From contig DAIOSQ010000002.1 of the NCBI GenBank assembly GCA_036752465.1, forward strand, positions 1 to 34,639: a stretch of DNA of 34,639 bases, given 5' to 3'. Every line of letters starts with the position of its first letter. Position 1 is the stretch's first letter. The notes under the pieces were generated by a model. The model saw nothing but the letters and a program-made list of their open reading frames with translations. It did no database searches and was not told where the DNA came from. The stretch is from DAIOSQ01 sp036752465 (lineage in GTDB: Bacteria > Pseudomonadota > Gammaproteobacteria > Legionellales > Legionellaceae). Shown piece after piece: positions 18,268-25,743 of the stretch. Position numbers and translations under genes: made by a program.

Positions 18268-19680
18268 CTATCGAGGGGCAAAAGCTGTGTCTTTCTCTTT
18301 CTCTGTGCGTGCTTTTTTTTCTTCCGACCTGTCACCAAATAAACGGTTTGGATTAAGACCGGCAAAGGTCAAGATCGGTTGCAATCCAGCACTCAATTCA
18401 TGCGCGAAAGCTGGGTCTTTTGATTTAATGCCACCTTCAGTAGTTATGGTGAAAAAGTCTTTATTGCCATGTTTTTCTGCTAGACCCATCATTTTACGCA
18501 TGTGCAGCATGTCAATCAGCGCATTATCCACACCTTCTTTATGTCCATTAACTTCAGGCATATACCCTGCACATGGCTGACCTTGCAAAGCCTGTGCAAT
18601 CGTATCTAATGCTTTGCCTGGTTTTGCAAGACATTGAGCTGCTAGTGCAGAAGGTTCAAAATCGCTAGCACGTTGTATCTCTTCTGTGAGCAACTGTTGA
18701 GCGATACGGTATTCGCTACTTGCTTTCCAATCCGTAAGGCAAGTTGTGAGGCGATCGCCTGCATCTGCAAATTTCTCCGGGTCAATCTGAGCATGCAATT
18801 TTTTGACGAATTTAATGATATACGCACTGTCCGCTGATTGAGCTCTATCAAACGGGACTCCAAATTGAGTCGCAACTAATCCATACAACACCAAAGTAGA
18901 CTGGATTTGCTTATCTCTATTTTCTTCAGTCAGGAGTTCCTGATATTTTTCCTCAACACGCGTAAATCCTTTAAAACCTCTGGTGGACATGAACGAACTG
19001 GCAACCACCACAATACCATTAACTTCCAAGGTTGCATCAGCATGGTCGGTTCCACCGGTATCCTGGCTAACAAACTCAAGCGTTGGGATTTCAGCAAGGT
19101 TAAAAGCAGTTAGATCAACCAAAGGTTTTTGTGGATCCACTTGAATATGCACAACCATATCTTTACTGTCTGCTACCAAGAGACCATCTTTCTTCGGTTG
19201 TTGATTTAAATAGAGGTTAGGACCCTGAAAGCTACCATTATTTCGAAGCGAACCTCTGATTTTGAGAACAACAGCTTGTGCCAATCCCAAGCCGACAACA
19301 TTTGGTGACAGCTCAGCTAATCTTCGCGCTAAATCGCCATCTATAACGTACGCATCTGAGTTGCCTGCGTAGGCATTGTCATTAAAATCACCCGCCACAA
19401 CAATATCATTAATTCCGGTCTGTTGGGCAAGTAAAGGAATGAGATCATGAATAAATCGCCGTTCGGAATCTCGTTGACCCAAGTCATTATCAGAGCTGGC
19501 ATGGTAAGCCAAAAGAATGATAGGCTTTGATCCTTCTTTCGATACGATCGAAGCAGATATACTGATCTTTGCTCCCGCAGGTAATAACTCGCGCAGACTA
19601 AGCGGTTGCGATGGCACGTTGGTCATAGATAGTGTATCAGATTCTCGGTGTTGCTGGACTTCAATTGTTCTGGTTTGCAT
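18268..19680 (-). CDS. EEP (endonuclease/exonuclease/phosphatase)-like protein, effector candidate
   Basis: A 470-residue protein. Residues 54-213 match the second half of an EEP/DNase I-like fold: ILLAYH (His60), a following R-x-x-x-R segment, GDFND (Asp98, Asn100) and TDHADATLEV (Asp212, His213). The first EEP half, which normally brings the catalytic Asn and Glu, has no room before residue 54, so the domain is truncated or inactive unless it is very divergent. Residues 220-470 are helical and not recognised. The C-terminus (SEEKKARTEKEKD) is E-block-like. The ATG at 19680 has AGAGG four bases upstream; a GTG at 19716 would add 12 residues. An in-frame stop lies shortly above it. A strong terminator follows the gene. 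Confidence 0.6.
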   Translation of the reverse strand: MQTRTIEVQQHRESDTLSMTNVPSQPLSLRELLPAGAKISISASIVSKEGSKPIILLAYHASSDNDLGQRDSERRFIHDLIPLLAQQTGINDIVVAGDFNDNAYAGNSDAYVIDGDLARRLAELSPNVVGLGLAQAVVLKIRGSLRNNGSFQGPNLYLNQQPKKDGLLVADSKDMVVHIQVDPQKPLVDLTAFNLAEIPTLEFVSQDTGGTDHADATLEVNGIVVVASSFMSTRGFKGFTRVEEKYQELLTEENRDKQIQSTLVLYGLVATQFGVPFDRAQSADSAYIIKFVKKLHAQIDPEKFADAGDRLTTCLTDWKASSEYRIAQQLLTEEIQRASDFEPSALAAQCLAKPGKALDTIAQALQGQPCAGYMPEVNGHKEGVDNALIDMLHMRKMMGLAEKHGNKDFFTITTEGGIKSKDPAFAHELSAGLQPILTFAGLNPNRLFGDRSEEKKARTEKEKDTAFAPR

Positions 19681-19817
19681 AAAACCTCTAGCGTTCAAGT
19701 TATAAAAATCAATCACTCCATAGCAAACAAATAGCTATCCAATATCACAGAGTGACCATCCTGAGATCATATCAGCAGATCTGAGGCAGATCAATACAAA
19801 CTATAACATTCCACGGC

Positions 19818-19832
19818 ATCACGAACCGTGAT
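19818..19832. promoter_or_regulatory. 15-bp palindrome, possible operator
   Basis: ATCACG and CGTGAT form a perfect six-base inverted repeat around three bases. It lies about 140 bases upstream of the EEP-like gene and would be in its leader or promoter region. The symmetry and length fit a dimeric repressor site, but no regulator can be named. A short hairpin in RNA is the alternative; it has no T tract, so it is not a terminator. Confidence 0.3.
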
Positions 19833-19882
19833 ATCTCGTCAACAAACAGCATTGCCAGTTTCTATCGCTTTGCACGTTTTAA

Positions 19883-19916
19883 CCTGAAAAACGCAGGTGC
19901 TAAGCCACAGATTCAC
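19883..19916 (+). repeat. Partial copy 1 of the CCTGAAAAACGCAG repeat
   Basis: The 14-base core CCTGAAAAACGCAG (19883-19896) is identical to the arm of the inverted-repeat element at 23514-23609. The following bases keep CACAGATT, as in the interior of that element, with the intervening part missing. The copy therefore looks like an internally deleted remnant. Confidence 0.5.
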
Positions 19917-20007
19917 GCGCTCTTTTCCGGAATGGTTTTGCTTGCGTCGCTAGGTTCATCCAGTATAGACTGTCTGTATAATTGACCTTGACAACATCAC
20001 ATATCCT

Positions 20008-20056
20008 CCTGAAAACGCAGTTGATAACTAATCCTGCTGTCAATCTGCATTGAATC
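20008..20056 (+). repeat. Partial copy 2 of the CCTGAAAAACGCAG repeat
   Basis: CCTGAAAACGCAGTTG (one A shorter than the element arm) is followed by CTGCTGTCAATCTGCATTGAATCC. The latter aligns with the reverse complement of the interior of the 23514-23609 element (CTGCTACGCAGTCAATCTGTG). It has the same orientation as copy 1, and the second inverted arm is absent, so it is a degraded or half element just upstream of rdgB. Confidence 0.5.
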
Positions 20057-20094
20057 CACACACTTTTCTCGAATGACGTGATAAGAGCACCGCG

Positions 20095-20670
20095 ATGCAA
20101 CAGTTACTCCTAGCAACCGACAATCCTGGCAAAATCGCAGAACTCCGCGCGTTGCTGGCACCGATAACCTGCATCGCGCAAAGTGACTTGCACATCCCCT
20201 CCATTGCCGAATCTGGCCTGAGCTTTATCGAAAATGCCATTCTCAAAGCACGGCATGCCAGCGCACATGCAGCACTACCGGCTTTGGCAGATGATTCTGG
20301 TCTGGTGGTCCCAGCGCTGAATGGACGCCCTGGAATTTATTCAGCACGCTTTGCCGGTAACCACGCCAGCGACACAGAGAATATGCAACAGCTATTAACC
20401 GAGCTCGCACCCATCACCGCACGACAAGCCTATTTTTATTGTGCACTCGCGTTACTGCAGCACCACACCGATCCGACCCCACTGATCGCCATCGGGCGTC
20501 TCGATGGCGTCATCCATACCCATGGCGTGGGTCAGCAGGGTTTTGGCTACGACCCGATTTTTTTCTTGCCCACCTATCAACTAACGTTGGCCGAGCTGCC
20601 GCTGGCCATAAAAAACCGCATCAGTCATCGTGCAATGGCATTGCAGCAGTTAAAAAAAACGTTATACTGA
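20095..20670 (+). CDS. rdgB: XTP/dITP diphosphatase RdgB (HAM1 family)
   Basis: House-cleaning nucleoside-triphosphate pyrophosphatase that removes dITP, XTP and similar purines before they enter DNA or RNA. It is 191 residues. Family motifs are visible: LLATDNPGKIAELRALL at the start (LATxNxGK substrate loop), ADDSGLVVPALNGRPGIYSARFAG (catalytic Asp), GQQGFGYDPIFFLP and the C-terminal SHRAMALQQL. The ATG has only a weak ribosome-binding site, but the next residues fit the family start exactly. A TPR-methyltransferase gene follows 24 bases after the stop. Confidence 0.95.
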   Translation: MQQLLLATDNPGKIAELRALLAPITCIAQSDLHIPSIAESGLSFIENAILKARHASAHAALPALADDSGLVVPALNGRPGIYSARFAGNHASDTENMQQLLTELAPITARQAYFYCALALLQHHTDPTPLIAIGRLDGVIHTHGVGQQGFGYDPIFFLPTYQLTLAELPLAIKNRISHRAMALQQLKKTLY

Positions 20671-20694
20671 CAGTATTTGGCCGCCAAAACTACC

Positions 20695-22413
20695 ATGTCC
20701 GAGCACACCACCCTATTGGCAATTGCCTGGCAACTACATCGGGATAAGAAATGGCCAGAAGCGATTGCCGCCTATGAGCAAATTTTGCTGCATGACCCCG
20801 CTGATGGCCAAGCCTCGCGCTTGTTGGGTTTGCTGCACGCCCAACGTGGTGATCTCAGCACGGCAATTGACACCTGGCAACGCGCATTGAGCTTGACCAC
20901 AGATGACCCGCAACTGCACAACAACCTCGCCAACGCCTACAAAAAACAAGGCGATATTGAGCGCGCCATCATACATTACCAACAAGCAGTGACCCTAGCA
21001 CCGGATTATGCCCCTGCCTATGATCATCTAGCCACAATATATGCCGCGCAAGGCGACGAAGAACGCGCCTTGGGTTATTACAAAGAAGCCGTACAGCGAG
21101 CCCCCGATTATACCCCGGCACATTATCATCTCGGCTTGCTATTTTTACGCCGACAAGCACTTGATTACGCCAAAATACAATTTCACAACGTCATCGCCCT
21201 GGATGAAGATCATCTCCAAGCGCTATTTTATTTAGGTAACCTGTACCTTGATCTGCAGCAACCCACAGAAGCGCAAACTTATTTTGCGCGCGTGATCGCG
21301 ATCGACCCGGAACATTGTGATGCGCTGGTCAATATGGGCGTCATTGCCCTGCAGCAAGAACAAGCTGAAGCTGCATTGCTGTGGTTCAGCAAAGCGCTTG
21401 CTTTTGATCAAAACCACAGCGAGGCCCGAAACAATTTAGCAGCGACCTATATGCACCACGATCGGTATGCCAATGCGTTAACCCATTACCAAATTTTGCT
21501 GCAACATGCGCCCCACAATATTGAATACTTATACAATGCCGGGGTGGCAGAAATGATTTTGGGCCACCTGCCAGAAGCCCGCCAATATTTTAGCAACCTG
21601 CTGCAGCAAGATAACCAACATCATGCTGCGTTAACCAATCTGGCCGCCATTCATTCGCGACTCAATCAGCCTGAGGAGGCTTTGACGCTGTTAACCGCAG
21701 CACATCAGGCTAACCCAGCAGATCCTTGTTGCCAATTTATGTTACAAGCCTTACAAGGCACACAGGTGCAGGTCCCCGCTTGCCCCGAGTATGTCAGCAA
21801 TTTGTTTAACAATTACGCGATTCATTATGATGATCATGTGCAAAATCAATTAAAGTACCAATTGCCCTACCAGATGGTGCGCATTTTACATGAAAGGGGT
21901 TTGGTGCAAGTGCCACATACCTTAGATCTGGGCTGCGGCACTGGCTTAAGTGGTGTCGTCTTACAAGACTTAAGCATCCAGCTCTGTGGGGTTGATATGG
22001 CCACAAAAATGCTCAAAATTGCGCGTGAAAAATCAATATATGACCGTTTGGTTGAACAAGACATGCTCGATTTTTTAGCTGAAGACAAGCAGTGCTATGA
22101 TTTGATATTCGCCGCAGATGTTCTCCCCTATATGGGTGATTTGGCTTTATTATGGCGCTACTTACCAGCAAGATTAGCCAAGCATGGCTATTTTATTTTC
22201 AGCACCGAAATCAGCACCGATGACCCATGGAAACTCCAGGCAACTGCCCGTTTCTGCCACCACCCGGACTACATTCGCCGGTTATGCGATGCCCATCATC
22301 AAGCCAATTCTCAGCGCCCGTCACTGGCAATTGTCCATCAGGCGCAAATGGTCGCAAGACAACAACAACATGAAGATTTAGCGGTTATGGTCTATCTCAT
22401 CCAAAAAATGTAA
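20695..22413 (+). CDS. TPR-repeat protein with C-terminal SAM methyltransferase domain
   Basis: A 572-residue cytosolic protein of the TPR-methyltransferase type. Residues 1 to about 350 are about ten tandem TPR units with the usual G-Y and A-P consensus (for example NLANAYKKQGDIERAIIHYQ). From about 365 a class I methyltransferase follows, with motif I LDLGCGTGLSGVVL near residue 410, VDMATKML (ribose-binding acidic position) and FAADVLPYMGD. The methylated substrate is unknown. The start is put at the ATG at 20695; a TTG at 20677 would add six residues, and neither has a clear ribosome-binding site. It lies 24 bases after rdgB and is probably co-transcribed with it. Confidence 0.85.
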   Translation: MSEHTTLLAIAWQLHRDKKWPEAIAAYEQILLHDPADGQASRLLGLLHAQRGDLSTAIDTWQRALSLTTDDPQLHNNLANAYKKQGDIERAIIHYQQAVTLAPDYAPAYDHLATIYAAQGDEERALGYYKEAVQRAPDYTPAHYHLGLLFLRRQALDYAKIQFHNVIALDEDHLQALFYLGNLYLDLQQPTEAQTYFARVIAIDPEHCDALVNMGVIALQQEQAEAALLWFSKALAFDQNHSEARNNLAATYMHHDRYANALTHYQILLQHAPHNIEYLYNAGVAEMILGHLPEARQYFSNLLQQDNQHHAALTNLAAIHSRLNQPEEALTLLTAAHQANPADPCCQFMLQALQGTQVQVPACPEYVSNLFNNYAIHYDDHVQNQLKYQLPYQMVRILHERGLVQVPHTLDLGCGTGLSGVVLQDLSIQLCGVDMATKMLKIAREKSIYDRLVEQDMLDFLAEDKQCYDLIFAADVLPYMGDLALLWRYLPARLAKHGYFIFSTEISTDDPWKLQATARFCHHPDYIRRLCDAHHQANSQRPSLAIVHQAQMVARQQQHEDLAVMVYLIQKM

Positions 22414-22530
22414 CCGTTGGTGCTTGACCGCACTTTTCCCAGAACCATTCGTCCTAAAAGGCTGTGGTATCGTCAGGTCCTGAGGAGCGTGAGCAGCACG
22501 CGTCGCTAGATTGCTGTCGATGCGCAATTT

Positions 22531-23457
22531 CTACTTTGGTCTTATTTTACATTCTTCTTCGTCAGCACCAATCTCTCTCTTCGTCTCAGCTGCCTCATCA
22601 TCATCTGAATCGTCCGAATCTTGAAAAAATCGACCTGTTGTTAAGCGTTCAAGTGATGAGCGATATTGTTGAAGCTGATCCAATAATTCAATTGCCTGTT
22701 CTGTCGTTGAAGTTGAAAGCGCTTCACATATTCTTTCTAAAGAACCCTCATCTTGGGTTTTACATAAAAATAACACAAACTCTTCATTTTTATCGTTTAG
22801 TAAATCTTTTTTGGAGATTTGCTCAAGAATACCAGCAAGTTGCTCTGCTACAGACGCATGTGTCATTAAATAATTTAAGCGAGCTTGTGTTAATATATGT
22901 TCAGTGGCGGGAGTCCAAGAATCATCATCAGTAGGATCTCCGGATAATTTTTTAAATGCCTTAATAAGTCCACTATAATACAATAAGTTACATTGATCAG
23001 AATGTGGTAGTGATAAACCTGCTTTATTTACCAGTTTCGAAAAAATAAATTTTAAAATCTCAGTGTTATACATGCCATCGGATTGCGCGTTTAAATGTGC
23101 AACTAAATAATCGCAACTTTCTTTATCAAGAAATTGATAACCATTCAATGCGCTCATATTGTATGCAACCCTTTCTAATGGCTCAAATTTCAGTTCTGCA
23201 AATCTAGCCAGCTCATCATGGAGTGCAGGGGTGGCTTGGTTCAACTCGTGGTATATCGAATGCAGGGCGCCACATGTCCTACCGAGCGCTATATCTGTGG
23301 CAAACAACTTTTCGTAAGCATCAAGAATTCTAGCGTCTTCTTCACTTTCTGACAGAGTTAGATCTTTTGTTCTGATCGTGTGCATAAAAGCATGGATGAT
23401 CTGTTGTTCTGTGGCTTCAGGTCCTAGACCAATAATGGCCAATAGTTGTGTTCTCAT
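22531..23457 (-). CDS. Unknown protein with J-like N-terminus lacking HPD; effector candidate
   Basis: A 308-residue soluble protein with no recognised full-length family. Residues 4-54 follow a J-domain pattern: LLAIIGLGPEATEQQIIHAF, then a gap where HPD should be (IRTKDLTLS), then ARILDAYEKLFA in place of the third helix ending in AYE-L. The lack of HPD means it should not stimulate Hsp70 ATPase in the usual way. The remainder is helical. The C-terminus is very acidic (DSDDSDDDEAAE then GADEEE) and E-block-like. AGGA lies five bases before the ATG. Base composition is visibly richer in A+T than in the flanking housekeeping genes, consistent with acquisition. Confidence 0.6.
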   Translation of the reverse strand: MRTQLLAIIGLGPEATEQQIIHAFMHTIRTKDLTLSESEEDARILDAYEKLFATDIALGRTCGALHSIYHELNQATPALHDELARFAELKFEPLERVAYNMSALNGYQFLDKESCDYLVAHLNAQSDGMYNTEILKFIFSKLVNKAGLSLPHSDQCNLLYYSGLIKAFKKLSGDPTDDDSWTPATEHILTQARLNYLMTHASVAEQLAGILEQISKKDLLNDKNEEFVLFLCKTQDEGSLERICEALSTSTTEQAIELLDQLQQYRSSLERLTTGRFFQDSDDSDDDEAAETKREIGADEEECKIRPK

Positions 23458-23863
23458 ATTGTTCCTATCAGTAATCTAAGTCTATGAGTAAAGTACAATT
23501 TTGCTATCACATTATCCTGAAAAACGCAGTTGCCATCGTCGCGAGCGATCAAGATGTATTGAAAACACAGATTGACTGCGTAGCAGATAGCAACTGCGTT
23601 TTTCAGGATTATAGCAAGCGTTTGAATAAATACATATACTCCATCGGTTTAGCTTGATTGTCGGATGATCTACTTTGAGACCCGGTGCTAGCGCCACTGG
23701 AAGTCGATCATTGCTTCGCGATCCTTTGCTTATAAGACAGACCTCACTGCCGCGTCCTACCTTTTGTGAAAAATCCAGATAGACTGATCCAACTATTTAC
23801 ATAACTTGGCAATATATTCTCTTTCTACCTGCTCGGTACTGGATTTTTGCTATCGCTTTTTGC
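23458..23863. other. 406-bp intergenic region upstream of the J-like gene
   Basis: This gap separates the end of algC from the start of the J-like gene, both on the minus strand. It contains the inverted-repeat element at 23514-23609 and, near 23682-23700, an imperfect palindrome around GGTGCTAGCGCC. A 61-codon open frame on the minus strand across the element has no family resemblance and is disregarded. No tRNA or other RNA gene was recognised. Confidence 0.6.
23514..23609. repeat. 96-bp inverted-repeat element (MITE- or REP-like)
   Basis: Two perfect 20-base inverted arms, beginning ATCCTGAAAAACGCAG (23514-23533) and ending CTGCGTTTTTCAGGAT (23590-23609), enclose 56 bases. Outside the arms, TTGCTAT (23501-23507) and ATAGCAA further extend the symmetry with a small offset. 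The interior holds a near-palindrome around GTCGCGAGCGA. No coding capacity and no clear target-site duplication are visible. Related partial copies are at 19883 and 20008. It could be a non-autonomous transposable element, or a structured RNA or bidirectional terminator-like hairpin. Confidence 0.7.
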
Positions 23864-25267
23864 TTAAAAAGGAATGCTCAGAGCCTGATCTATTTTATGC
23901 AGTTGCGCTTTGAATAAAGCTTTAATCTGTAGCAAGCTTTCGTCACTATGTGCTTCAAAACGCGCCACCAAACATGGCGTGGTATTCGAGGCACGAATCA
24001 AGCCCCAACCATCCGCAAACTCAACCCGTAACCCATCGATAACAATCAGGGTCGCATCTGCAAAGCGAGCTTCTTGGGTAAAGCGTTGCATAAAATTAAA
24101 TTTTTCCTGATCCAAAATCGGAATTTTAATTTCAGGTGTATTGATACTATTAGGTATATTCATAAACTGTGCTTCTACCGTAGCATGCGATGCACTGATG
24201 ATTTCCAAAAGGCGACTGGCGCTATATAGCGCATCATCAAAGCCATACCAACGCTCTTTAAAAAACAAATGCCCGCTCATTTCACCAGCCAACAACGCCT
24301 GCTCTTCGCGCATCACGCGTTTGACGATTGAGTGACCTGTAGGACACATTTTTGGCCGGCCACCGGCGTTGCGGATGACATCAGACAAATGGCTAGAGCA
24401 TTTGACGTCAAACACGATGGTTGCACCAGGATAGTCTTGCAGCAAATGTTGGGCATACAACATCATCAAGCGGTCAGGCCAAATTAAGCTCCCCTGATTG
24501 GTTATGACCCCGAGCCTATCGGCGTCCCCATCAAATGCCAACCCAATATCAGCACGATGCTGCTGTACAGCTTCGCGCAAGTCCAATAAATTATCCTCAA
24601 CGGTAGGATCGGGATGATGATTAGGAAAGCGGCCATCGACGTCACAAAACAACTCAATAACTTCACACCCAAGTTGTCGCAAAAGCTCTGGCGCAATCGG
24701 ACCTGCAATGCCGTTACCGCAATCAACCACCACCTTCAGTGGCCGCTTTAAGCAAACGTCCGTGACAATTCTTTGGACGTAGCTAGGCAGGATATCGACC
24801 GACTGGTAGGTACCTTGCACCGCAGCTGGCTGCGCTGTTTGCTGACTCAACGCATACAATGCTTCTATATCTTTATCGGCCAAGGTTTTATGCGCCAATA
24901 CTAACTTAATACCGTTATACTCTGAAGGATTGTGACTACCCGTGACCATGAGGCCACTGTCAATACCCTCCAACACATGGGTGGCAAAATACATCACCGG
25001 TGTGGGTACCTCCCCCAAATCAACTACATCAACGCCATGATCACGTAAGCCCGCGATCAATGCGGTGGCCAGAGCGGCGCTGGTTAAGCGGCCATCTCTA
25101 GCCACCACCAGACGCTGACGTTGTAACGCTGCCAAGCTACAACTCACTGCTTGGCCAATTTGGTAAAAAGCATACTCATCCAATTGCTCACCTATAACCC
25201 CACGAATATCATAGGCACGAAAAACTTCTTTGGGCACCGACACTGTTGCTTGATAAGGATTCGTCAT
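23864..25267 (-). CDS. algC: Phosphomannomutase/phosphoglucomutase (AlgC/ManB type)
   Basis: Alpha-D-phosphohexomutase that interconverts hexose 6- and 1-phosphates, feeding GDP-mannose and UDP-glucose for lipopolysaccharide and exopolysaccharide. It is 467 residues. The phosphoserine loop is VTGSHNPSEYNG with Ser111, the metal-binding loop is DGDADRLG near residue 242, the sugar-binding segment is LAGEMSGHLFF, and the phosphate-binding C-terminus has RASNTTPCLVARFEA. The gene overlaps the dut stop by one base (TAATG), so translation is probably coupled. The coaBC-dut-algC order is the same as in Pseudomonas. Confidence 0.93.
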   Translation of the reverse strand: MTNPYQATVSVPKEVFRAYDIRGVIGEQLDEYAFYQIGQAVSCSLAALQRQRLVVARDGRLTSAALATALIAGLRDHGVDVVDLGEVPTPVMYFATHVLEGIDSGLMVTGSHNPSEYNGIKLVLAHKTLADKDIEALYALSQQTAQPAAVQGTYQSVDILPSYVQRIVTDVCLKRPLKVVVDCGNGIAGPIAPELLRQLGCEVIELFCDVDGRFPNHHPDPTVEDNLLDLREAVQQHRADIGLAFDGDADRLGVITNQGSLIWPDRLMMLYAQHLLQDYPGATIVFDVKCSSHLSDVIRNAGGRPKMCPTGHSIVKRVMREEQALLAGEMSGHLFFKERWYGFDDALYSASRLLEIISASHATVEAQFMNIPNSINTPEIKIPILDQEKFNFMQRFTQEARFADATLIVIDGLRVEFADGWGLIRASNTTPCLVARFEAHSDESLLQIKALFKAQLHKIDQALSIPF

Positions 25268-25725
25268 TATTCTCTCCCAGAGCTACCAAAACCGTCCTGC
25301 CCACGAGGAGATTGGACAAAGCTATCAACCCGTACGAAACGCGGTTGCACCACCGGTACAAACACAAGTTGCGCAATCCGATCACCTGGCTGTACCGTAA
25401 AATGCTCAGCGCTGCGGTTCCAACAGGAAATTTTCAACTCGCCCTGATAATCTGAATCAATCAAGCCTACCAAGTTGCCTAAGACAATGCCGTGTTTATG
25501 ACCCAAGCCTGAACGTGGCAGTATAACCGCAGCCAAATTTGGATTGGCGAGATAGATGGCAATCCCAGTTGGCAATAACACGGTTTGATTGGCGGCAATT
25601 TGCAACGGTGCATCGAGACAAACTCGCAAATCCAAACCAGCGGAGCCCGCGGTAGCATAGTTTGGGAAAGCAATGGTAGTACCGACGCGCGGATCTAGAA
25701 TTTTTAATTGGACGTCCTGCATCAT
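25267..25725 (-). CDS. dut: dUTP diphosphatase
   Basis: Trimeric dUTPase that hydrolyses dUTP to dUMP, keeping uracil out of DNA and supplying dTMP synthesis. It is 152 residues. All five motifs are present: AGSAGLDLRVC (1), PRSGLGHKHGI (2), GLIDSDYQGELKISCWN (3), GDRIAQLVFVPV (4) and RGQDGFGSSG (5, the C-terminal glycine-rich lid). The start is MMQDVQLKILDPRVG; AAAAGGAAGATG sets the ribosome-binding site. It lies 18 bases after the coaBC stop and overlaps algC by one base. Confidence 0.97.
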   Translation of the reverse strand: MMQDVQLKILDPRVGTTIAFPNYATAGSAGLDLRVCLDAPLQIAANQTVLLPTGIAIYLANPNLAAVILPRSGLGHKHGIVLGNLVGLIDSDYQGELKISCWNRSAEHFTVQPGDRIAQLVFVPVVQPRFVRVDSFVQSPRGQDGFGSSGRE

Positions 25726-25743
25726 CTTCCTTTTGAAGATTGG

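Larger units (their letters stand above)
19717..20094. other. 378-bp intergenic region between the EEP-like gene and rdgB
   Basis: No credible gene is seen here. The divergent gap holds a 15-bp palindrome (19818-19832), two same-orientation partial copies of the CCTGAAAAACGCAG repeat (from 19883 and from 20008), a second small palindrome AGACTGTCT within 19964-19980, and a TATAAT hexamer at 19977-19982 on the plus strand with no convincing -35 partner. Promoters for both flanking genes should lie here but cannot be placed with confidence. Confidence 0.6.

Noticed and set aside
19977..19982. TATAAT on the plus strand as an rdgB promoter
   Set aside because: No acceptable -35 hexamer lies 16-18 bases upstream, so it is noted only in the description of the gap.
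22487..22501. GCGTG-AGCAG-CACGC hairpin between the TPR-methyltransferase and J-like genes
   Set aside because: The stem is five bases with no T tract on either side, so it cannot be called a terminator.
23512..23697. 61-codon minus-strand open frame over the inverted-repeat element
   Set aside because: The frame is created by the repeat sequence; there is no family resemblance and no ribosome-binding site of note.
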